The notes: a model not told the origin generated them from the sequence alone. Counted from the first letter of the stretch, positions 1 to 6,781 are shown. The stretch is 7,451 nt of DNA from Arenicella sp. (GCA_023299895.1 JALZWI010000112.1:1-7451), one strand, 5' to 3'. Made by a program: numbers and translations.

Positions 1-18
1 AAGTAAGTAATATTAAAT

Positions 19-1320
19 TTAATGCGCAATTTCTTGTAATTCAGTTTCAATAAGCAGTTTAACTGGGAAACTGCACCTAAACTCACTACCAATTCCGATT
101 TGGCTATCAATCTCCAAAGTCGCTTCATGACGTTGCAGGACATGCTTAGCAATAGCGAGCCCTAGACCTGTGCCACCCCGTTCTCGTGAGCGATCATTAT
201 CAGCACGGTAAAAACGTTGGGTTAAGCGAGATAAATGCTTAGCAGGGATGCCTTCACCGTTGTCTTTTACTGAAAATGTTGCGCCTTCTTCAGTTGGCTG
301 CCAGCTTACATTGATAATGCCGTTCTTAGGAGTGTAATTGACGGCATTGAAAATCAAGTTAGAAAAGGCTGCATGGAGCTCAGTCTGGCTACCTAAAACA
401 TTTAGTTTAGAGTCGATATCAAGTTCAAGCTTAAGCTGTTTTTTATGTATACGTTCACTGATTGTTTCAATGATTGTATTAATTATATTGGTGATATCAA
501 CAGCTTTATGATTTATTTGCTCATTCCTATTTTCAAGCTTGGCTAGATACAACAAGTCTTGCACAATAAGTTCCATCCTACCGCTCTGTGTGGCCATTTG
601 TTGCAATGGTTTTTCCAGTTCTTTGGTTAAACTAGAGTTGTTTTGTAAGATCTCTAAGTATCCCTTTAGTACCGTTAAAGGAGTTTTAAGTTCGTGTGAT
701 ACGTTGGCAACAAAGTCACTTTGGATCTGATTCGTCTTGACCAATCTAGTAATATCTCGACCGATAATCATACGAAGCTCATTGGTATAGTTAACTATTT
801 GGACGCTGATGGTGACGTGTTGGTCTAGTTTTGAAGTGATTTCAGCTTCGTTTTGTGATTGATCTTTACCTAGTAGTTTATCTATTTCAGGGTCACGAAT
901 TAAATCTGTAAAACCAACCCCATTATCACTCGGCCATTTAATACCAAAAATCGTTTCCGCATTTGTGTTTGACCATCTAATTTTTCCAAACTCATTAACC
1001 AAAACAATTGCATTAGGTAAAACTGAAGCAGCTTGGCGAAATTGCTTTAAATGTTTAGTTAGTTGTTGCTTACGGGCACGATTTTTATTGTTACGTTTAT
1101 TAATAATTCGATGCAATAAATAAAATTGACCATGTGTATCCGGGTAGGGATTATTTTTGTAATTCGTGAGCCATAAATATAATAGATTAAGTCGGTATAT
1201 TTGCCATGCAATAATACTAAGAGACATCGTTAGCATTGTTAACAAGGCTAGGCCGAAATACCAACCTAACAACCCCGCGATTGTGATGAGAATGCCAAAC
1301 TTCCAAATATCTTGTCGCAT
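19..1320 (-). CDS. phoR: PhoR, phosphate regulon sensor histidine kinase
   Basis: Membrane histidine kinase that phosphorylates PhoB when phosphate is scarce and dephosphorylates it otherwise. In this family it works with the Pst transporter and PhoU, neither of which is in the window. At 433 aa it is close to E. coli PhoR (431 aa) and has the same layout. There are two closely spaced hydrophobic segments at about residues 8-50 with almost no periplasmic loop, then a basic linker (about 70-95). A PAS-like domain follows (about 95-195, with LPNAIVLVNEFGKIRWSN). The HisKA box FVANVSHELKTPLTVLKGY carries the phospho-accepting H209. The ATPase domain shows the N box NLIFNAVNYTP (N325), G1 DNGEGIP (353-359), the F box RFYRAD and G2 GGTGLGLA. 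The start is ATG, with only a weak ribosome site. It lies 62 bp downstream of phoB on the same strand, so the two are probably co-transcribed. All catalytic motifs are intact. Only 18 bases follow the stop before the window edge, with no terminator in them. Confidence 0.96.
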   Translation of the reverse strand: MRQDIWKFGILITIAGLLGWYFGLALLTMLTMSLSIIAWQIYRLNLLYLWLTNYKNNPYPDTHGQFYLLHRIINKRNNKNRARKQQLTKHLKQFRQAASVLPNAIVLVNEFGKIRWSNTNAETIFGIKWPSDNGVGFTDLIRDPEIDKLLGKDQSQNEAEITSKLDQHVTISVQIVNYTNELRMIIGRDITRLVKTNQIQSDFVANVSHELKTPLTVLKGYLEILQNNSSLTKELEKPLQQMATQSGRMELIVQDLLYLAKLENRNEQINHKAVDITNIINTIIETISERIHKKQLKLELDIDSKLNVLGSQTELHAAFSNLIFNAVNYTPKNGIINVSWQPTEEGATFSVKDNGEGIPAKHLSRLTQRFYRADNDRSRERGGTGLGLAIAKHVLQRHEATLEIDSQIGIGSEFRCSFPVKLLIETELQEIAH

Positions 1321-1382
1321 ATTTAAATTTTACTCTGAAACTCTATTCTTGTAGAGCTTTCTAATTCAAAATTTGAGCATAC

Positions 1383-2075
1383 TTAGGCGAGACTGGAAAA
1401 ACGATACCCAACGCCTCGGATGGTTTTGATGTAAGAATCGCAAGAGTATGGCTCAAGTACTTTTCTGACACGACGAATATGAACATCAACGGTTCTATCA
1501 TCCACATATATGTGCTCCCCCCAGACATTATCGAGAAGTTGGTCGCGCGCATAGACACGATCTGGGTTGCTGGCTAAAAAGTATAATAATTTGAACTCGG
1601 TCGGACTAAAATCAATTTCTTCTTGATCTATTTTTACTCGGTATTGCTCTGAATCGATGACGATTCGGCCAGCAGTAATAATATTGCCTTTAACCCCGTC
1701 ACTGTTTATACGTCGCAGTACCGCTCGAACACGAGACGCGAGTTCACGTATAGAGAATGGCTTAGTGATATAGTCATCTGCGCCTACTTCAAGGCCACGA
1801 ATCAAATCATCTTCATCGTCTTTAGCAGTCAACATAATGATACCGAGATGTTTGGACGAATTTTGTTTGCGTAAACGTGTAGCAAAATCGATGCCCGAGA
1901 TGCCTGGCATCATCCAATCCAATAGCATTAAATCGATATCTACTTCTTCCAGTCTAGTACTTGCTTGATGAGCATTGCTCGCATCAGACACTTCAAAGCC
2001 TTCGATTTCTAATCCCATACGCACCATATCTCGAATCGCGGCCTCATCATCAACAATTAATATGTGTTCACTCAA
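1383..2075 (-). CDS. phoB: PhoB, phosphate regulon response regulator
   Basis: OmpR/PhoB-family transcription factor that, when phosphorylated by PhoR, binds Pho boxes and activates phosphate-starvation genes. It has 230 aa, like E. coli PhoB (229). The receiver domain (1-122) has the acidic pair D9-D10, phosphorylation site D53 in LLDWMMPGISG, switch T83 and K105 in ADDYITKPFS. The winged-helix domain (about 133-228) has the family signatures FSPTEFKLLYFLASNP, DQLLDNVWG, VDDRTVDVHIRRVRK and the wing IRGVGYRF. The start is unusual. The codon at 2073-2075 is TTG on the coding strand, an in-frame stop lies six codons upstream (2091-2093), and the first internal ATG (residue 18) would remove the acidic pair. 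TTG is therefore the only sensible start. No clear Shine-Dalgarno sequence precedes it, so translation may be weak. phoR follows 62 bp downstream. A candidate Pho box lies about 50 bp upstream. Confidence 0.96.
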   Translation of the reverse strand: MSEHILIVDDEAAIRDMVRMGLEIEGFEVSDASNAHQASTRLEEVDIDLMLLDWMMPGISGIDFATRLRKQNSSKHLGIIMLTAKDDEDDLIRGLEVGADDYITKPFSIRELASRVRAVLRRINSDGVKGNIITAGRIVIDSEQYRVKIDQEEIDFSPTEFKLLYFLASNPDRVYARDQLLDNVWGEHIYVDDRTVDVHIRRVRKVLEPYSCDSYIKTIRGVGYRFSSLA

Positions 2076-2109
2076 AATAGTTTTGTTTATTTAGTTTTAA
2101 TTAGCTTGT

Positions 2110-2143
2110 ATTAAAGCTGAAAAGTATTACACCAGTATTACCG
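2110..2143 (-). promoter_or_regulatory. Candidate phoB promoter: Pho box plus -10 element
   Basis: On the minus strand, 2143-2126 reads CGGTAAT-ACTG-GTGTAAT. These are two 7-bp half-sites exactly 11 bp apart, each matching 5 of 7 bases of the Pho half-site CTGTCAT. The perfect octamer GTAATACT also occurs twice at the same 11-bp period (2141-2134 and 2130-2123). Ten bases beyond the box is TTTAAT (2115-2110), which matches 5 of 6 bases of the sigma-70 -10 hexamer. No good -35 hexamer sits 17 bp upstream of it. A Pho box replacing the -35 and lying 10 bp from the -10 is the known architecture of PhoB-activated promoters. Autoactivation of phoBR is inferred. The half-sites are imperfect, so chance similarity in AT-rich DNA remains possible. 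Confidence 0.45.
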
Positions 2144-2182
2144 TCAATAAAAAAATAAGTCAATTCATCAACTTAGATATCG

Positions 2183-2188
2183 TACAAT
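2183..2188 (+). promoter_or_regulatory. Possible -10 element for ttcA
   Basis: TACAAT matches 5 of 6 bases of the sigma-70 -10 consensus. It lies 27 bp upstream of the ttcA ATG, giving a predicted leader of about 20 nt. The bases 17 bp further upstream (TCAATT) are a poor -35. The call rests on one hexamer in AT-rich DNA and on the need for a rightward promoter in this 140-bp divergent gap. Confidence 0.25.
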
Positions 2189-2215
2189 AAAAGACCATTA
2201 ACATGGTTACAAATA

Positions 2216-3106
2216 ATGTCTTATTCAAAAAAGCTTAGTCAAGCACATACAAAACTGCAAAAACGTTTGTACAGCGATGTCGGACGCGCGGTCGGTGATT
2301 TCAATATGATCGAAGATGGAGATCGAGTAATGGTCTGTGTTTCTGGGGGTAAAGACAGCTATGCAATGCTGGATGTGTTATTGCATTTACAAAAGAAGGC
2401 ACCGGTTAATTTTGATTTGATTGCGGTAAATTTAGATCAAAAACAGCCTGACTTTCCTGAAACTGTCTTGCCAACTTATCTCGCTGGACTTGGCGTTGAT
2501 TATCGTGTTGTGGAAGAAGATACCTATAGCATCGTAACGGACAAAATTCCTGCGGGTAAAACCACTTGCTCCTTATGTTCTCGATTGCGTCGTGGCATTT
2601 TATATCGCACAGCTAATGAGCTTGGGGTGACTAAAATTGCGTTAGGACATCACATGGATGACATGGTTGAAACTCTGTTTTTAAATATGTTTCATGGCGC
2701 GCGACTAAAAAGTATGCCACCAAAACTGATTAGTGATGATAAAAAAAATGTGGTGATTCGACCTATGGCCTATTGCCGAGAAGCAGATCTAGCCGAGTAT
2801 TCTGTCATGCAAAATTATCCGATTATTCCTTGTAATTTATGTGGGGCACAAGAGAATTTACAACGTAAAGTCATTAAGAAAATGTTAACAGAATGGGATG
2901 AGCAGCAACCGGGCAGGGTTGTAAATGTTTTTAAATCAATGACTCGTGTGACTCGTTCGCATTTACTTGATCGTGAGTTGTTCGATTTTATCAATCTAAA
3001 TATTAATGCTACTGATCAAATTGAAGAGTTCGATATTGGTTTTGATGAAACGCCGCTGCAAATGCTTCTGTCACGTTCATCTCGTGATGATTTGAAACCG
3101 CATTAG
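2216..3106 (+). CDS. ttcA: TtcA, tRNA 2-thiocytidine(32) synthetase
   Basis: Cytoplasmic ATP-dependent, iron-sulfur-containing enzyme of the TtcA/TtuA family. It replaces the oxygen at position 2 of cytidine 32 in certain tRNAs with sulfur, which tunes the anticodon loop. The 296 aa compare with about 311 in E. coli. The N-terminal PP-loop S43-GGKDS48 binds and activates ATP. The cysteine pair C118-SL-C121 (in [15 protein letters not shown]) and C206 or C209 (in [14 protein letters not shown]) correspond to the three cluster ligands known in the family. [18 protein letters not shown] and MPPKL are further family motifs. The C-terminal tail beyond about residue 262 is acidic and less conserved. 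The start is ATG. No clear Shine-Dalgarno precedes it, and an out-of-frame ATG lies 13 bases upstream. It diverges from phoB. The DksA-like gene begins 15 bp after its stop, probably on the same transcript. Confidence 0.96.
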   Translation: MSYSKKLSQAHTKLQKRLYSDVGRAVGDFNMIEDGDRVMVCVSGGKDSYAMLDVLLHLQKKAPVNFDLIAVNLDQKQPDFPETVLPTYLAGLGVDYRVVEEDTYSIVTDKIPAGKTTCSLCSRLRRGILYRTANELGVTKIALGHHMDDMVETLFLNMFHGARLKSMPPKLISDDKKNVVIRPMAYCREADLAEYSVMQNYPIIPCNLCGAQENLQRKVIKKMLTEWDEQQPGRVVNVFKSMTRVTRSHLLDRELFDFINLNINATDQIEEFDIGFDETPLQMLLSRSSRDDLKPH

Positions 3107-3121
3107 CAGAAATATTGATTC

Positions 3122-3469
3122 GTGGTTCAACTTGATTCAACATATTTTGAAGAACGCCTACTGGACGAGCAAGAGCAAATTATGGGTGTTGCTGATTTAA
3201 TCAGTTATACAGCCAAGCCTGTGATACTAGATCAAAGCAGTGTAGGACGTTTATCGCGAATGGATGCGATGCAGTCTCAAGCAATGGCGCAAGCAGGTGC
3301 TGAGAGACAGCAACAAAGGCTAGTACTTATAGAACAAGCTCTGCATCGCCTTGACGACGATATTTTTGGTCGTTGTTTGGATTGTGATGATTTTATTGCG
3401 CTTGCAAGGTTAGAACTCGAACCAACCTCAGAGCATTGCATAAAGTGCGCAAGTCTTTTGGAAATTTGA
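3122..3469 (+). CDS. DksA/TraR-family C4 zinc-finger protein
   Basis: Small (115 aa) relative of DksA and TraR, proteins that enter the RNA polymerase secondary channel and alter transcription initiation. The N-terminal two thirds is predicted helical, with the subgroup signature VGRLSRMDAMQSQAMA (41-56) followed by an Arg/Gln/Leu-rich helix. The C-terminal zinc finger is C85-x2-C88-x17-C106-x2-C109, ending RLELEPTSEHCIKCA, as is usual in the family. It is shorter than DksA (about 150 aa) and does not show DksA's tip motif DxxDxA in the same form, so it is not DksA itself. A direct effect on polymerase is inferred only. The residues after C88 are Asp-Asp where the family commonly has Gly-Glu. 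The start is GTG: an in-frame TGA lies at 3116-3118, and the first internal ATG is residue 21. No strong ribosome site is visible, and coupling to ttcA 15 bp upstream is plausible. It converges on the exported msrA. Confidence 0.88.
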   Translation: MVQLDSTYFEERLLDEQEQIMGVADLISYTAKPVILDQSSVGRLSRMDAMQSQAMAQAGAERQQQRLVLIEQALHRLDDDIFGRCLDCDDFIALARLELEPTSEHCIKCASLLEI

Positions 3470-3478
3470 TAAACGGTT

Positions 3479-4081
3479 TTATTTACCCCAGAGTTCTTCA
3501 ACTCGCGCATCGCGTCCACAGCTTCGACGATATAAATTATAGCGAATAGGATTCTTTTTGTAATAATCTTGATGATAATCTTCGGCTAAATAAAAAGGTT
3601 TGGCAGCAGTAATTGTGGTAACAATATCTTGACTAAATGGTTTGTTTGAGTTCAGTTCAGATAGAGATTGCTCAACAATCGCTTGCTCTTCAGGTGATGC
3701 ATAAAAAATAGCCGATTTGTAAGAATCCCCTTTGTCACAAAATTGACCTAAGCTGTCAGTTGGGTCAATGTGATGCCAGAAGTAATCAACGAGTTCCGTA
3801 TAACTGACTTTGCTTGGGGCATAGCTTACTTCAACCGCTTCAAAGTGGCCTGTATTTTCATAAGTTACGGTTTTGTAGTTGGCTGTGTCAGCTTCGCCTC
3901 CTGCGTAACCTGAGACGACACTAAGTACGCCATCCAGCTTTTCAAAATCTGCTTCTATACACCAAAAACAACCACCGGCAAATACTGCTGTTTTAATTTC
4001 TGATTGTTGCGCATTAGCGACTAAAATAGTCCCAAAAGCGATGATTAAAAATAAACTTAAGTTGAAAAAACGTTTGTGCAT
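3479..4081 (-). CDS. msrA: Exported peptide-methionine (S)-S-oxide reductase
   Basis: MsrA reduces the S-epimer of methionine sulfoxide in oxidised proteins. This 200-aa copy is probably periplasmic. It begins with MHKR, then a hydrophobic core (about 6-21), then VANA followed by QQ, a typical signal peptidase I site after residue 24. The mature domain starts at once with the active-site motif AGGCFWC (catalytic C38), followed by E43, SGYAGG (57-62), NTGHFEAVEV, the Asp/Tyr region DKGDSYKSAIFY and the C-terminal AEDYHQDYYKKNP. The tail ends RRSCGRDARVEELWGK, where C188 is the likely resolving cysteine. C41 and C115 (LGQFCDKG) are further cysteines typical of this subgroup. The start is ATG, with a good ribosome site 8 bases upstream. 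It is divergent from a cytoplasmic msrA (161 bp apart) and convergent with the DksA-like gene (9 bp). No MsrB or thiol donor partner is in the window. Confidence 0.94.
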   Translation of the reverse strand: MHKRFFNLSLFLIIAFGTILVANAQQSEIKTAVFAGGCFWCIEADFEKLDGVLSVVSGYAGGEADTANYKTVTYENTGHFEAVEVSYAPSKVSYTELVDYFWHHIDPTDSLGQFCDKGDSYKSAIFYASPEEQAIVEQSLSELNSNKPFSQDIVTTITAAKPFYLAEDYHQDYYKKNPIRYNLYRRSCGRDARVEELWGK

Positions 4082-4242
4082 TGACTATATCCTCGTTGTT
4101 TACTTAATCATAATCTAATAACATGACAGATATTATTACTATGTGGTTATTAAGACAGTTATTTTTTATAAATCATTACAATGACTTTTTATATTTTTCT
4201 AGTAACTCTTATCGAAATTAAGGAAGCGACAGTAGGGTAATA
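4082..4242. other. Divergent intergenic region between two msrA genes
   Basis: This 161-bp AT-rich spacer must contain the promoters of both msrA genes, which point away from each other. Several TATAAT-like stretches exist on both strands, but none has a convincing -35 partner, so I assign no promoter. A single perfect Pho half-site (CTGTCAT on the minus strand, 4129-4123) has no second half 11 bp away. No hairpin, small ORF with a ribosome site, or clear long inverted repeat was seen. Confidence 0.6.
4090..4094 (-). promoter_or_regulatory. Ribosome binding site of exported msrA
   Basis: The coding strand reads GAGGA, with an 8-base spacer to the ATG at 4081-4079. It is one of the few clear Shine-Dalgarno sequences in this window and supports this start, which in turn supports the signal peptide. 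Confidence 0.75.
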
Positions 4243-4902
4243 ATGTTTATGACACGAAATAAATTGATTATACCTACGCGAGAACATGCGTTAGCAGGTA
4301 GGTCTGAGCCGATATCATTGGTAAATAGCCATTATGTAAATGGTCGTCCAATACAATCGCCTTTTTCTGAAAATGGTACAACCTTATCGCAAGTCGCTTT
4401 TGGGTTTGGCTGCTTTTGGGGGGCTGAACGTATCTTATGGCAACTAGACGGCGTTTATACCACTGCGGTAGGCTATGGTGCTGGTTTTACTCACAACCCA
4501 AGCTATGAAGAAGTCTGTTCTGGACAGACAGGTCATAATGAGTTGGTGTTGGTTGTTTATGAACCTGAGATAATTTCATTCAACACCTTACTGAAAGTGT
4601 TTTTCGAATCACATAACCCAACGCAGGGAATGCGTCAAGGTAACGATAAAGGCACGCAATATCGCTCTGGAATTTATTTCCTTAACGCTGACTTGTCACG
4701 ACAAACTTTAGCTCAGCGTGCCTTGGAGGCTTATCAGCAACAACTTATTGATGCGGGCTTGGGTAAAATAACCACTGAAGTAAAAATAATCGATCACTTT
4801 TACTACGCTGAACAATACCATCAACAATATTTAGCTAAAAATCCAAATGGATACTGCGGTCTAGGTGGTACAGGTATCCAATGTTATTTACTAGAAGAAT
4901 AA
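4243..4902 (+). CDS. msrA: Cytoplasmic peptide-methionine (S)-S-oxide reductase, E. coli type
   Basis: Second MsrA, 219 aa, close in layout to E. coli MsrA (212 aa). It has the long N-terminal extension (about 1-50) and no signal peptide, so it should act in the cytoplasm with thioredoxin. The catalytic motif is [19 protein letters not shown] (C57). Family signatures follow: [10 protein letters not shown] (91-100), [27 protein letters not shown] (120-146), [20 protein letters not shown] and a glycine-rich tail. C205 and C214 are the probable recycling cysteines, matching C198 and C206 of E. coli but one residue further apart. C92 is also conserved. There are two possible ATG starts, at 4243 and 4249. 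AGGG at 4234-4237 is 5 bases from the first and 11 from the second, so either is possible. It heads a tight run of genes (10 bp to ygdD, then 15 bp to the kinase). It is divergent from the exported msrA and clearly different in sequence, so it is not a recent duplicate. Confidence 0.95.
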   Translation: MFMTRNKLIIPTREHALAGRSEPISLVNSHYVNGRPIQSPFSENGTTLSQVAFGFGCFWGAERILWQLDGVYTTAVGYGAGFTHNPSYEEVCSGQTGHNELVLVVYEPEIISFNTLLKVFFESHNPTQGMRQGNDKGTQYRSGIYFLNADLSRQTLAQRALEAYQQQLIDAGLGKITTEVKIIDHFYYAEQYHQQYLAKNPNGYCGLGGTGIQCYLLEE

Positions 4903-4912
4903 TTTAGTTATT

Positions 4913-5326
4913 ATGGATATGGCTAAGAAAGCAACTTTATCAGGGGCAATATTATTATTTTTTGCAGTGCTGATTGGTGCCTTTGGTGCCCATGCTTTGA
5001 CTGAACTGTTAGAAAAAAACCAACGACTCAATGTCTTTGAGACGGCAAGTCGATACCATTTTTATCACGGCCTGGGTCTATTGCTGCTGGGTGTTTTAAT
5101 TCATTTTAATCAAAAATTGGCATTTCAACGTTCTACGTTTTTATGCTTATTGTTGGGCGTTCTATTTTTTTCAGGTTCCTTGTATTGTTTGGCTGTTTTT
5201 AATGCTGGTTGGTTAGGTGCGATTGCGCCAATTGGTGGAATCCTATTGCTTTGTGGTTGGGGCTTGCTGGCATATTCGGTTATAATTGTTTCCATATCCG
5301 AAGATAACGATAAAATTAGTAAATAA
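4913..5326 (+). CDS. ygdD: YgdD-type DUF423 inner membrane protein
   Basis: Small integral membrane protein of the DUF423/UPF0382 family, molecular function unknown. The 137 aa match the usual length (about 130). There are four hydrophobic segments at about 8-28, 50-66, 74-95 and 98-126. Conserved family motifs are IGAFGAHAL (21-29), the Tyr/His-rich ASRYHFYHGLGLLLLG (45-60), FFSGSLYCLAVF (85-96) and the segment APIGGILLLCGW (105-116). The tail is short and acidic. ATG at 4913 is used, and a second in-frame ATG two codons later is equally possible. No strong ribosome site is seen. It lies 10 bp after the cytoplasmic msrA and 15 bp before the sensor kinase, so it is probably co-transcribed with both. 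The association may be incidental. Confidence 0.9.
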   Translation: MDMAKKATLSGAILLFFAVLIGAFGAHALTELLEKNQRLNVFETASRYHFYHGLGLLLLGVLIHFNQKLAFQRSTFLCLLLGVLFFSGSLYCLAVFNAGWLGAIAPIGGILLLCGWGLLAYSVIIVSISEDNDKISK

Positions 5327-5341
5327 AAAAGAGATTAAAGC

Positions 5342-6742
5342 ATGGATGGTTTAATTAATAAGTGCCCACTAGCAATTAACCGTGATCTAAATAAACGTTT
5401 TGTTGTTTGTGCGGTGAGCTTAATCATCGTGTTGGCATTATTAGCCAGTATGGCAATTTATTTACAAGTTAGATATTTGGTTTTACATCAGGACTTAATT
5501 CATTTTAATCATTCACTTTCTCAAGGTATATTTTTACAAAGTGAAGAGACGACTCTCAACCAAAGCCAAACAATTCAATCTTTTGGTGACCAACTGCTAA
5601 CACAAGAGCAGGTTTCAAAACTTTCAGTTTATACACTGAAGAATGAATTACTTTGGGCCTCAGATCGTAACTGGTTTTTGTATGATAATGAAAAAACTAA
5701 GCTGTCTGAATTGATGAATTCAAAATCTACCATCAGTTGGGTTTTGGATGACCTAAATCAATTCATTGATGAGCCGAGTTTTGGCTTATTTATTGATATT
5801 TTTAAAGGCTCGGAAGATCAGTTTATTACATTATCTGTTATTGTTGATGCAAGTGAGAGGCCTGTCACCGTACTCAAATCACTTCGTAACTACTCGAACG
5901 TTTTGCAAATGCCAATATCGGTAGCGTTAGCTTGTTTCGTTATGGTTTGTTTTTGCGGGTTTTTGGTGACTTTTATTTTCACTAGATTGTTTCGAAAGAG
6001 CACTGATTTGATCAATTCTAATGAGACCATATTTAATAATCAGGTTGCTAAGTTGTCAATGTTGCTTGATGAAAATAAAGAGCTGCAACGCAATATGAAA
6101 AGCGCAAGTAGCCGTGCAGTTGAGTTAAATGAGCGTTTTTTAAGGAGAGTGGGCTCTGATCTTCATGATGGACCCGCACAATCAATTGGTTATGCGATGC
6201 TGCGATTGAATCAAGTCAGCTCTAAGCAAATATCGGATGAGCTCGGTCACGAGTTCCATGCTGTTAAGGAAGCTCTCAATGAGTCTTTAGAAGAAATCAG
6301 AGGGATCTCATCTGGTTTAGTCTTGCCTGAGCTCGAACACATGACGTTGGAAGAGGCAATTCATAAAGTAATAAAACGGCATAAAATGAACACAGGTACT
6401 GAGGTTAAAGAGTTTTACTTAAATTTACCCGATAACATTACTTTACCAATTAAAATTTGTGCTTACCGTTTTGCGCAAGAAGGACTCAATAATGCATACA
6501 AGCATGGGAACGCACAAAAGTGTCGCTTTACTGCGCAGTTGACTGATGATGTGTTACATTTATCTTTGAAAGACAATGGCATGGGGTTCCGTATATCTTT
6601 GTTAAATACTGATGGTGGCCATTTAGGATTGGTCGGGCTGAAAGATCGTATCGAAAGCTTGGGTGGCAAGTTAAGTATTAATAGTGAATTAGGTGTTGGA
6701 ACGGCAATTAAAGTGTCGGTGCAATTATTTGATCATGATTAA
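5342..6742 (+). CDS. NarL-type (HisKA_3) membrane sensor histidine kinase
   Basis: Sensor kinase of 466 aa whose partner is almost certainly the response regulator just downstream. It has a cytoplasmic N-terminus, transmembrane helix 1 at about 20-43, a periplasmic region of about 145 residues (44-190), helix 2 at about 191-215, and a charged, probably coiled-coil linker (about 225-265). The HisKA_3 dimerisation box is FLRRVGSDLHDGPAQSIGYA, with phospho-accepting H275. The ATPase domain has the N box FAQEGLNNAYKHGNA (N384), G1 DNGMGF (411-416) and LGLVGLKDRIESLGGKL. The periplasmic segment includes VYTLKNELLWASDRNWF (96-112), which resembles the core strands of Cache/PAS-like sensor folds in related kinases. 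I cannot name the ligand. That region has no cysteine, while helix 2 carries three (C198, C203, C205). The start is ATG, with AAGAGA about 8 bases upstream. It follows ygdD by 15 bp. The stimulus is unknown, and linkage to msrA makes oxidative stress one guess. Confidence 0.9.
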   Translation: MDGLINKCPLAINRDLNKRFVVCAVSLIIVLALLASMAIYLQVRYLVLHQDLIHFNHSLSQGIFLQSEETTLNQSQTIQSFGDQLLTQEQVSKLSVYTLKNELLWASDRNWFLYDNEKTKLSELMNSKSTISWVLDDLNQFIDEPSFGLFIDIFKGSEDQFITLSVIVDASERPVTVLKSLRNYSNVLQMPISVALACFVMVCFCGFLVTFIFTRLFRKSTDLINSNETIFNNQVAKLSMLLDENKELQRNMKSASSRAVELNERFLRRVGSDLHDGPAQSIGYAMLRLNQVSSKQISDELGHEFHAVKEALNESLEEIRGISSGLVLPELEHMTLEEAIHKVIKRHKMNTGTEVKEFYLNLPDNITLPIKICAYRFAQEGLNNAYKHGNAQKCRFTAQLTDDVLHLSLKDNGMGFRISLLNTDGGHLGLVGLKDRIESLGGKLSINSELGVGTAIKVSVQLFDHD

Positions 6743-6752
6743 AAAAAATTAA

Positions 6753-6781
6753 TTGACTCATCTTTTATGTCTCAATGTTAT
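6753..6781 (+). promoter_or_regulatory. Possible promoter in the kinase-regulator gap
   Basis: TTGACT (6753-6758, 5 of 6 to the -35 consensus), a 17-bp spacer and TGTTAT (6776-6781, 4 of 6 to the -10) form a plausible sigma-70 promoter in the 80-bp gap after the kinase. Transcription would begin near 6788 and leave a leader of about 35 nt. The regulator could thus be expressed partly independently of the upstream operon. The -10 match is modest and the region is AT-rich, so chance is possible. Confidence 0.35.

Noticed and set aside
1321..1382. 62-bp gap between phoB and phoR examined for a terminator or separate phoR promoter
   Set aside because: Only a short AT-rich near-palindrome around 1367-1377, too weak to call either.
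2142..2163. TTGACG and TTGACT hexamers on the minus strand upstream of phoB as sigma-70 -35 elements
   Set aside because: The hexamers 17 bp downstream (CTTTTC and TAATAC) are poor -10 matches. The Pho box with TTTAAT is the better explanation, although TTGACT-N17-TAATAC could give weak basal transcription.
2203..2238. An 11-codon reading frame (ATG at 2203, stop TAG at 2236-2238) overlapping the ttcA start out of frame
   Set aside because: No ribosome site and an unremarkable peptide. A regulatory leader peptide cannot be argued from one short frame.
3489..3502. Small inverted repeat GAGTT-CTTC-AACTC as a terminator for the convergent genes
   Set aside because: Five-base stem without a following T-run on either strand, and it lies inside the msrA coding sequence.
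3277..3519. 80-codon open frame antisense to the DksA-like gene
   Set aside because: Lies opposite a well-supported gene, has no recognisable domain and runs across its 3' end. It is a shadow frame.
4123..4129. Perfect Pho half-site CTGTCAT on the minus strand upstream of exported msrA
   Set aside because: Neither neighbouring 7-mer at 11-bp spacing resembles a half-site, so a PhoB site is not supported.
6463..6669. 68-codon open frame antisense to the kinase ATPase domain
   Set aside because: Opposite conserved N and G box coding sequence, with no ribosome site or family resemblance.
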